Shown one piece after another: positions 7,994 to 13,340 of a stretch of DNA of 22,826 nt (position 1 is the stretch's first letter; every line of letters starts with the position of its first letter). The stretch comes from JAVBSX01 sp031549145. GTDB taxonomy: Bacteria > Planctomycetota > Planctomycetia > Pirellulales > Thermoguttaceae. The translations under genes and the position numbers were made by a program. The stretch covers positions 1 to 22,826 of the forward strand of contig JAVBQI010000203.1 of the NCBI GenBank assembly GCA_031549145.1, given 5' to 3'. Under the pieces are notes generated by a model, which was not told the DNA's origin, ran no database searches, and was given only the letters and a program-made list of their open reading frames with translations.

Positions 7994-9082
7994 CTACCCG
8001 GATTCACGTCTTGTCCGAACGAGATCATTCGTGTCGATGGTTTTAAACAGTTTCCAGAGTTCGTCCTCGAATTCTTTCGCGATGCCGAACCAAGCGGGAA
8101 AAATGTCTTTGATCCGTTCAGGCGTTTCCGTATAAACCAACTGAGCTTTGGTCAGGCCATTCCAATAACGTGGCGAATCTTCATAACCGAAAGCGATTTC
8201 TTGAGCCATTCTCAACTGATTTCCGAAAAAACCGTAACGACGAATGGAGTCCCAATGACATGAACAGTCGGAGGAATCACCGTCCGGATATTGTTCCGCG
8301 ACAAGCAATATGGCCGATTCATGGATTGGAGATTTCGAATCCGTATCCCAAAGATGCATGGCGCAAAATGATATCCACATGAGTAATTGTCGTTTCCCGA
8401 AGCGGACCAACAGGTCTTTTTTCGGCGTTTGATGATCACAATGCAACGGTGGTGTTCCTTCCGATAACGCAAACAGGGAAGCGATTGTCGGCATGAATCG
8501 TTTTGTCATACGACTCTCGGGACGGAACATGCGGATTGTCTCCATGGCCGACGCCCAGAGGTGTTGCGATTTTGTCATGATTTCAAGTTCGATCAAAACC
8601 GGCCACTCCGTATTACACGCGTCGACTGTCGATAAAAAAATCATCAATGCAGCACGGTAGCCGCAAGCTCGTGGTTCGTCGATGTAATTTCTTTCTCGCA
8701 GCAATTTGAATCCGCTACCTGGACGAGTACAGAGTCGCTTGAACTCGGCAAGTTTATTCATGTTTTCAACGACAACCCTCGCCCCGATAATGTCTTGCAT
8801 TTGCATGAAATTCATCGTGGGATACCGATTCAATTTATCGACAATCGGTTTGAGTCCCTTGATCCTCATTCCGATCAACGGCGGAGTTTCAAATTTTTCA
8901 GCACAACGGGAAAGAAACCGATAAAATTTTTCAAGAGGCCGGAGACATTCGATTCGCAATGTATTAATTGCACGAATGGATTCGACCGCCTCCGGGAGTA
9001 ACGGATCGCAACGGATCAATGCTTTTCCGGCCTTTCGGAACCCTGAACGACTTGGCATGAAAGGTAAATAATGGTTCAACAT
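7994..9082 (-). CDS. RelA/SpoT nucleotidyltransferase-domain protein inside the rtc operon
   Basis: The 362-residue protein has a helical N-terminus (1-65), a RelA/SpoT synthetase-like domain (about 66-185) and a C-terminal region of about 175 residues that I do not recognise. Synthetase landmarks are GMRIKGLKPIVDKLNR (residues 71-86; Arg73, Lys75 and Lys83 match the substrate-binding basic residues), QDIIGARVV (96-104; Asp97 matches the metal ligand), NYIDEPRACGYR (132-143), and IELEIMT (164-170; Glu165 matches the catalytic glutamate), with WASAMETI after it. Departures from the family are loss of the His in GYRSLH (here GYRAALM) and Met169 in place of the Arg of EIQIRT. No hydrolase, TGS or ACT domain is present. 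Family members make (p)ppGpp, and some toxic ones pyrophosphorylate tRNA 3' ends. It sits 31 bases after rtcB and 9 before rtcA. Its base composition looks more AT-rich than its neighbours. Confidence 0.8.
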   Translation of the reverse strand: MLNHYLPFMPSRSGFRKAGKALIRCDPLLPEAVESIRAINTLRIECLRPLEKFYRFLSRCAEKFETPPLIGMRIKGLKPIVDKLNRYPTMNFMQMQDIIGARVVVENMNKLAEFKRLCTRPGSGFKLLRERNYIDEPRACGYRAALMIFLSTVDACNTEWPVLIELEIMTKSQHLWASAMETIRMFRPESRMTKRFMPTIASLFALSEGTPPLHCDHQTPKKDLLVRFGKRQLLMWISFCAMHLWDTDSKSPIHESAILLVAEQYPDGDSSDCSCHWDSIRRYGFFGNQLRMAQEIAFGYEDSPRYWNGLTKAQLVYTETPERIKDIFPAWFGIAKEFEDELWKLFKTIDTNDLVRTRRESG

Positions 9083-9113
9083 TGTTCTTGTTCTCCGTCT
9101 TTGCTACCAGAGG

Positions 9114-10592
9114 TCAATCATCGGCCGTATCGCCGTCTTTAATAACGAATCGGGCCTTGAGGCTTGCAACTTCCGAGGCGAGTCCCGCTTCGATCACGCT
9201 TTTTTTCACTTCGTCAAAGTTTTTGTAAGCCGCCGGAGCCTCGTCGAGCGGATAGCGGCGGCAATTGGTGAGAATGTCATCCTCTTCGAATTCGCGGTCA
9301 ACCGCCTTCTGGTTGAGCGTCTTCGCGGCATTGCGGCGGCCCAGCGCCCGGCCCGCTCCGTGGTTGATGCTGTACGCGCTGATCGTCGCTCCTTCTTCGC
9401 CGACCATCACCGAAGAGCCGCCGCAAGGGTTGCCCGGCAGCAGAATCGGGTGCCCCGTCGATTCGAACGGCGTCCCCTTGAGCGCGTGGTGTCCCGCCGG
9501 AAACGCCCGGGTCGCCCCTTTGCGATGAACCATCACGGACTGGTCGTTCCAGTTTTCCCGCCGTGCGATGTTGTGCGAAATGTAGTAGACGAAATTCGCT
9601 TTGACACCGGGAAACACCTCTTGGAACGCTTCCCACACCAGCACGTTGATGAGCAGGTGATTGACGGTCGAGAAGTTCGCCCCGAGCGCCATATCGTCGA
9701 GGTAATCGTTCGCCTCGTGAGAGCCGATCGGAGCGTAAACCAAATCGCGATCGCCGCCGGGAAACGGCGTGCCCCATTCTTTGAACTTCCGCCGCAGAAT
9801 GTTGAACTGCTCCGTCGCCAAAACGTTGCCGAACCCGCGCGAGCCGCAGTGCGACAAAAATGCGACGTGTCCGTCCTTCAGGCCGAACGTTTCGGCGCAA
9901 CGCTTGGCTTTTTCCGTGTCGAGAACGTGAACGATCTCGCACTCGCCGAAATGGTTGCCGCCGCCGTAGGAGCCGAATTGCTGCATCTTCTCGCCGAAGT
10001 TGCGCATATACTTTTCGTTGACGATCTTTTCAAGCCGCCGGGCGAGGGCGTCCGTCGAGCGGTCGTGCCCGTAATGAATCGCATCCTCGCAGCGCTCGGT
10101 CCAATCGAGCGGAATGCCGAACTGCTCGCAAACCGATTCGCTTGCCCCTTCGATCACCGCTTGCTTCGCAAGGCTAAAAGGGATCTTTCGGCCTTTGCGG
10201 ACGCTGCGTTGTCCGGCACCGGGCCCGGTCGGCGTCCGGTCGCAGATCGCGTCGATCAGGGCACGCCGCACCCGTTTGTCGATAATCTCTTCGGCGGGCA
10301 GGTCGAATTGCAGCAGCGACATCGAGCATTTGATATCGACGCCGACCGGACCGGGATAGACGTGCGAGGGGGAGACCATGACGCAACCGATCGGCGCCCC
10401 GTAACCGCAATGGGCGTCGGGATTGATGATCACGTCGGTCACGCCGGCGCCGTTCCGGGCGTTGATCGCCTGTTGCAGCGTTTTGTTGTCGAAGGTTTTG
10501 CGAATCGCCTCGGTCCCGATCACGGTGATCGGCGGCACGGAATCGGAAACGAGCTTCGCAATCGCGGGATTTCCAGTTGGGATGAGTTGCAT
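9114..10592 (-). CDS. rtcB: RNA-splicing ligase RtcB
   Basis: RtcB is the GTP- and Mn-dependent ligase that joins RNA ends carrying a 3'-phosphate or 2',3'-cyclic phosphate to a 5'-hydroxyl. The 492-residue product has the whole set of metal and guanylylation motifs: NPDAHCGYGAPIG (58-69), GVDIKC with Cys89, SYGGGNHFGE with His214, LSHCGSRG with His248, YISHN with His340, VHRKGATRAF (356-364), and INHGAGR with His411, the residue expected to carry GMP. The length is slightly above the roughly 410-480 usual for bacterial forms. ATG 10592 begins at the first conserved strand but has no obvious Shine-Dalgarno site. The leader here is the arm of a 26-bp inverted repeat, so translation may depend on how the upstream RNA folds. 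It follows Y RNA 4 and precedes the RelA/SpoT-domain gene in one operon. Confidence 0.97.
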   Translation of the reverse strand: MQLIPTGNPAIAKLVSDSVPPITVIGTEAIRKTFDNKTLQQAINARNGAGVTDVIINPDAHCGYGAPIGCVMVSPSHVYPGPVGVDIKCSMSLLQFDLPAEEIIDKRVRRALIDAICDRTPTGPGAGQRSVRKGRKIPFSLAKQAVIEGASESVCEQFGIPLDWTERCEDAIHYGHDRSTDALARRLEKIVNEKYMRNFGEKMQQFGSYGGGNHFGECEIVHVLDTEKAKRCAETFGLKDGHVAFLSHCGSRGFGNVLATEQFNILRRKFKEWGTPFPGGDRDLVYAPIGSHEANDYLDDMALGANFSTVNHLLINVLVWEAFQEVFPGVKANFVYYISHNIARRENWNDQSVMVHRKGATRAFPAGHHALKGTPFESTGHPILLPGNPCGGSSVMVGEEGATISAYSINHGAGRALGRRNAAKTLNQKAVDREFEEDDILTNCRRYPLDEAPAAYKNFDEVKKSVIEAGLASEVASLKARFVIKDGDTADD

Positions 10593-10600
10593 GGTCGTTT

Positions 10601-10781
10601 AACGAGCCGGGACCTGTGGTCCCGACTGATAATGTTGAAAAAAAGTACGGCGGCGACAAGGGTTTGTGAAACCTGTGGGGATCGAACCCACTCGCTCTTG
10701 GAGCTTTAACCAATGGAGTTCCACAAGCATTCGCCGCCGTACTGAGCGCGGTGTGGTCGGGACCACAGGTCCCGGCTCGTT
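10601..10781. repeat. 26-bp inverted repeat pair enclosing Y RNA 4
   Basis: The arms 10601-10626 and 10756-10781 are perfect reverse complements and belong to the same family as the pair at 2694-2775. Here the 129-base interior carries Y RNA 4 instead of a 30-base spacer. In the operon transcript the arms could form a long duplex that encloses the Y RNA and lies between the Ro60 stop codon and the rtcB start. Such a duplex is a possible RNase III target, which would release the Y RNA from the mRNA; this is inference. Each arm can also fold on itself. Confidence 0.85.
10638..10743 (-). ncRNA. Y RNA 4 (YrlA-like, Ro60-binding), compact form
   Basis: A 13-bp perfect outer stem (AGTACGGCGGCGA with TCGCCGCCGTACT) is followed by seven U residues. 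Inside it lie the shared Ro60-type elements AATGCTTGTGGAACT and TTTCACAAACCCTTGT, which pair through GUGGAA and UUUCAC. The head holds a T arm (GTGGG-TTCGATC-CCCAC) and a second arm that can form TTGG-TTAAAGCT-CCAA. No acceptor stem and no tRNA 5' half are present, in contrast to Y1-Y3. It lies between the Ro60 gene and rtcB, the place held by yrlBA in the Salmonella rsr-yrlBA-rtcBA operon. In characterised bacteria such RNAs bind Ro60 by the long stem and tether or gate partner nucleases. Confidence 0.88.
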
Positions 10782-10791
10782 GTTACATTTT

Positions 10792-12486
10792 TTATAATTT
10801 GATCTTGTCGATCGTGTTCACCCAGTGGTTTTCTCCGCCGCCGTTGACCACGTCGGCGATCAGGTTGAACACCTGGTCGCTGAAGCCGCCGACGTTGATG
10901 ATGTCCGGCCGCTCCTTCGCCTGCGTCGTGCCATACGGCTGAATGTCGATGCAGATCATCTTAGCATGTGGCGACCGCTGTTTGAAGGCGTTCCACTGCT
11001 TCATCGTCTCCGCCGCCGGAGCGCCGTTGTAACAGCCGTAATGCGGCGAGTCCAACCACGATTCGCTGTCCGAAACGTAAATCACCAATTCACCGCTCGC
11101 CCCGATCCTGTTCAAATATCGCATCGGCGCCGAACAGTTCGTGCCGCCCGCCGGGAGCTTCATCAGCTTTTCGACGTTCGTCATCACGGAGTCCCGCGGG
11201 TTCAACGAAATCAACGACACGTCCGATTCGAACGGCACGACAACCGCTTCCGGATTTTTCCGCAACAACGTCGCCGCGACCAACGCCGCCACGTCGATGC
11301 ACCGGACCTTCGAGGTCGAGCCTTTCCGTTGCCCGGTGATCGCCGAGTGCATCGAGCCCGAGACGTCGACGAACACGAACACCTTTCCGTCGATCTTCGG
11401 GACGTTTCGGGTCGCGATTTCCATCGCATCCTGAAGCGCCTCCCGAACCGACCAGGGCACGCCGTCGGCTTCGCTCGTATTCATGTACGCCGCCAGCAAC
11501 TGGTACGGAAAAACTTTCGACCGGGCGATTTCTTTTTCGTCTCGCAACCGATTGCAAACCGTCGAAATGATGTTTTCGTCCTGTGGAATCATCTCTTTCC
11601 AGATCTTTTTCCACGACCTCGAGATGAAACCGGAGCTCATCGTTTTGTTCCGCCTTCTTTTGCCGCTTGTCGGAACGATCCCGTCGCTGAAAACGCCGTG
11701 CCGGGCGAACGTGTTCAGGTTCATCCGCGTCGTCTGCCAGGACGCCTTCTCGGCGATCCGGGTCCACTGCGCGGTGCCTAGTTCCATCGAGGTCAACATC
11801 TGGAACGGCACGTCCGGAATTTCTTCCGAAAAGTTCCCTTCGGAAGCCGTCCGTCTGAAATTTTCGTATTCCTGCACGATAAACGGCAGTTTTTCGGCGT
11901 CGTGCTGCCGGCCAATCAAATAGCCGAACAGAGCTTCCCGCTGCGGCGTCTGCGGCTTCGGGTGAACCATCTTGACGATATCCGCCAACGACGGCGCGTT
12001 GCCGATGGAATCCCGGAACAATTGCTCATCGTTCCGCCGCTCAATCCACTGCCGCACCAGCCGCTTCGGCGAGGAGCCCAAGCTCTTCCGGCCCGTCACA
12101 CCGCTCCGGACGATCTGCACGAAATTCCGCAGCATCCGTCCGTTGTCGATCACCCGGTCGAAAATTTTGGCCGACAATTCCGGCGACCGAACCGCCAAGA
12201 CGGCGCAGAGTAACGCGGGCAAGTCTTTCATCAACCCTTTTTCCCGTGCGTAGACGGCTGTCTTCGCGATGAACTCCGGCTCGCATTTCGCGCAGTAGCC
12301 CAGGACTTTCTCCAATTGCTCTTCGGCACTCGCATAAAACGTGCTGTTCAGGCAACCGGTCGAAGCGTACTGGGCCAAAGCGTGTTGGGCGTCTAAGGAA
12401 TAAGCCCGGCCGCCCGCCTCGTTGAGCGTATCCGAGTTCGGCAAAATTTTTCCCGCGATCGATTGGAATAAAGTTTTGTTTGCCAT
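10792..12486 (-). CDS. rsr: Ro60/Rsr RNA-binding protein (TROVE plus vWA)
   Basis: Ro60 orthologues form a ring that binds Y RNAs on its outside and the 3' ends of misfolded or damaged RNAs in its centre. The 564-residue product has a TROVE domain of helical repeats at about residues 15-365 (SLDAQHALAQYASTGCLNSTF, then AVYAREKGLMKDLPALL, then FDRVIDNGRMLRNFVQ). A von Willebrand A domain covers about 366-545. The metal-binding MIDAS set is complete: DVSGS at 374-378, GGTN with Thr449, and VSDSES with Asp473. The ATG at 12486 is preceded by AGGTG at suitable spacing. It follows Y RNA 3 by 27 bases and precedes Y RNA 4, so protein and RNA partners share one transcript. In other bacteria Rsr works with PNPase or RNase II in RNA decay; no such nuclease is encoded here. 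Confidence 0.96.
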   Translation of the reverse strand: MANKTLFQSIAGKILPNSDTLNEAGGRAYSLDAQHALAQYASTGCLNSTFYASAEEQLEKVLGYCAKCEPEFIAKTAVYAREKGLMKDLPALLCAVLAVRSPELSAKIFDRVIDNGRMLRNFVQIVRSGVTGRKSLGSSPKRLVRQWIERRNDEQLFRDSIGNAPSLADIVKMVHPKPQTPQREALFGYLIGRQHDAEKLPFIVQEYENFRRTASEGNFSEEIPDVPFQMLTSMELGTAQWTRIAEKASWQTTRMNLNTFARHGVFSDGIVPTSGKRRRNKTMSSGFISRSWKKIWKEMIPQDENIISTVCNRLRDEKEIARSKVFPYQLLAAYMNTSEADGVPWSVREALQDAMEIATRNVPKIDGKVFVFVDVSGSMHSAITGQRKGSTSKVRCIDVAALVAATLLRKNPEAVVVPFESDVSLISLNPRDSVMTNVEKLMKLPAGGTNCSAPMRYLNRIGASGELVIYVSDSESWLDSPHYGCYNGAPAAETMKQWNAFKQRSPHAKMICIDIQPYGTTQAKERPDIINVGGFSDQVFNLIADVVNGGGENHWVNTIDKIKL

Positions 12487-12513
12487 GATTGCACCTGATA
12501 ATAAAAAGGATTG

Positions 12514-12662
12514 AAAAAGGCGACAACAAGGTTTCGTGAAACGATTTTGCTGAGCTACACCCCCGTCTACAAAATTACAATGGAGGTGACGGGATTCGGA
12601 CCCGTGCCTTTGCGATTGCTCACAACGCTCTAACCATGGAGTTCCACAAGCATTTGCCGCCT
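12514..12662 (-). ncRNA. Y RNA 3, tRNA head permuted within the D loop
   Basis: The outer stem AGGCGGCAA with TTGTCGCCT (9 bp with one G-U) ends in five U residues. The shared Ro60-type elements are AATGCTTGTGGAACT and TTTCACGAAACCTTGT. The head begins TGGTTAGAGC, which is the second half of a tRNA D arm. An anticodon-like stem (TTGTG with CGCAA), a T arm (ACGGG-TCCGAAT-CCCGT) and the acceptor 3' strand CACCTCC follow. After a 17-base linker comes the acceptor 5' strand GGGGGTG, then TA and GCTCAG, the first half of the D arm. Joined in tRNA order, GCTCAG and TGGTTAGAGC make a standard D arm. The acceptor strands pair over 7 bp with one G-U. The break point therefore differs from Y1 and Y2. 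The RNA ends 27 bases before the Ro60 start codon. Confidence 0.85.
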
Positions 12663-12673
12663 GTGTGATTCAA

Positions 12674-12823
12674 GGTCGAAGACAAGGATTCGTGAAACGA
12701 ACGCGCTCTGCCATTTGAGCTACGCTTCCGTGTGCCGGAGTACCGGCTCAATGGGAACGACGGGATTCGAACCCGCAACCTCGGGTGCTTAAAACCATGT
12801 AGTTCCACATGCATTCTTCGACC
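12674..12823 (-). ncRNA. Y RNA 2, permuted tRNA head with a hairpin-capped acceptor stem
   Basis: The outer stem GGTCGAAGA with TCTTCGACC is a perfect 9-bp pairing whose sequence differs from the other Y RNAs. The shared elements are AATGCATGTGGAACT and TTTCACGAATCCTTGT. The head reads T arm (GCGGG-TTCGAAT-CCCGT), acceptor 3' strand CGTTCCC, a 23-base linker, acceptor 5' strand GGAAGCG, TA, then a complete D arm (GCTC-AAATGGCA-GAGC). The acceptor pairing has one A-C mismatch and one G-U. The linker folds into GCCGG-TACT-CCGGC. No U tract follows the 3' end; the RNA begins one base after the tRNA-Gln, so its ends may be made by tRNA-type processing rather than by termination. Confidence 0.85.
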
Positions 12824-12824
12824 A

Positions 12825-12896
12825 ATGCCCGACCGGGATTCGAACCTGGACACCGGGAATCAAAGTCCCGTGTGCTAACCGTTACACTATCGGGCA
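12825..12896 (-). tRNA. tRNA-Gln (anticodon UUG)
   Basis: A full cloverleaf in normal order is present: acceptor TGCCCGA with TCGGGCA, T8-A9, D arm GTGT-AACGGTTA-GCAC, anticodon stem CGGGA with TCCCG around CTTTGAT (anticodon TTG), a 4-base variable loop, and T arm CCAGG-TTCGAAT-CCCGG. U1-A72 is typical of bacterial tRNA-Gln. Two oddities are visible. The T stem has an A-C mismatch (51-63), and the discriminator position is T, whereas bacterial tRNA-Gln usually has G or A. CCA is not encoded. The gene lies in the sigma54 operon between Y RNA 1 and Y RNA 2 with almost no spacing, so RNase P and the tRNA 3' nuclease could separate the neighbouring Y RNAs. Confidence 0.9.
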
Positions 12897-13029
12897 AAAA
12901 GGCGGCGACAAGGTTTTGTGAAACGTTTCGTTTGCTCTACCCACTGAGCTACGCCTCCGTCGAATTGAGGCGGCGGGGCTCGAACCCGCGACCGAACGGT
13001 TAAATGTAGTTCCACCGGCATTCGCCACC
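12897..13029 (-). ncRNA. Y RNA 1, permuted tRNA-Lys-like head
   Basis: The outer stem GGTGGCGA with TCGCCGCC (8 bp, one G-U) is followed by a U tract. The shared elements are AATGCCGGTGGAACT and TTTCACAAAACCTTGT. The head runs: TTTAA-CCGTT (right half of an anticodon loop and stem), T arm GCGGG-TTCGAGC-CCCGC, acceptor 3' strand CGCCTC, loop AATTCGACG, acceptor 5' strand GAGGCG, TA, D arm GCTC-AGTGGGTA-GAGC, and AACG, which pairs with CGTT. Rejoined in tRNA order, it resembles tRNA-Lys(UUU), with TTT at positions 34-36. The Ro60 stem thus emerges from the anticodon loop. It is the first gene of the sigma54 transcript and abuts tRNA-Gln on the U tract. Confidence 0.88.
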
Positions 13030-13126
13030 AGCGTACGGACGCTGGACCCCGATTGTCTTCGACCTCATTGGCTTCGCCTCCCGTTGGTCGGCTGCCGCTG
13101 AGAAGCTTCTGGCTCGCGGGGACGGA
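13030..13126 (-). other. Leader of the rtc operon with a hairpin before Y RNA 1
   Basis: The predicted transcript starts near 13126 and runs about 97 bases before Y RNA 1. The leader holds a perfect 10-bp palindrome (AGAAGCTTCT, 13101-13110) and, at 13028-13045, a hairpin CCAGCGT-CCGT-ACGCTGG whose last two bases overlap the first two of the Y RNA 1 outer stem. The segment GGTCGAAGA inside it equals the 5' stem of Y RNA 2 and may be a remnant of another Y RNA. No ORF with a credible start is seen. Confidence 0.5.
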
Positions 13127-13136
13127 ATTCTATAAT

Positions 13137-13152
13137 TGCATTCGTCGTGCCA
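13137..13152 (-). promoter_or_regulatory. Sigma54 promoter of the rtc operon
   Basis: The minus strand reads TGGCACGACGAATGCA. This equals the sigma54 consensus TGGCACG-N4-TTGCA except for one base (A for the first T of the -12 element), with the invariant GG and GC at the correct spacing. It lies between divergent rtcR and the Y RNA/Ro60/RtcB genes, as expected for an RtcR-activated operon. Transcription should begin near 13126. Confidence 0.9.
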
Positions 13153-13249
13153 ACTGAACGAAAATTGATGTAACTTCTTTTGTATCAATGGGATAAGATT
13201 TTTTCAATGATTTTTGAATGTTGAATGAAATGTTTTTCGGCCTCACATA

Positions 13250-13277
13250 TTGATTATATAATCTATTGTTTTATAAT
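13250..13277 (+). promoter_or_regulatory. Candidate sigma70-type promoter of rtcR
   Basis: TTGATT at 13250-13255 and TATAAT at 13272-13277 are 16 bases apart, about 65 bases before the rtcR ATG, in an AT-rich stretch. The -10 box is perfect and the -35 box matches four of six. It would give constitutive low-level RtcR. Confidence 0.55.
13252..13263. promoter_or_regulatory. Perfect 12-bp palindrome, candidate RtcR upstream activator site
   Basis: GATTATATAATC is a perfect palindrome about 100 bases upstream of the -24 element of the sigma54 promoter, a normal distance for an activator site. It overlaps the candidate -35 region of rtcR, so binding could also repress rtcR. A looser inverted repeat (ATTGAT and ATCAAT, 13164-13189) lies nearer. 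No RtcR site consensus is known to me, so this is a guess from position and symmetry. Confidence 0.35.
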
Positions 13278-13340
13278 AATTTATAAGTTTTTCGGTCAAA
13301 AGCGCTGCGCGGCTAAAACGCAAGCGGAGGCATCTACGTA

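Noticed and set aside
10601..10781. Attachment sites or transposon ends flanking a mobile unit with Y RNA 4
   Set aside because: There is no integrase or transposase, no target duplication is visible, and the same arms occur as a simple hairpin at 2694-2775.
12514..13029. Array of decayed tRNA pseudogenes
   Set aside because: The halves are in permuted order, acceptor strands still pair, the flanking Ro60-type stems are conserved and outer stems covary. Decay would not keep these. Only 12825-12896 is a normal tRNA.
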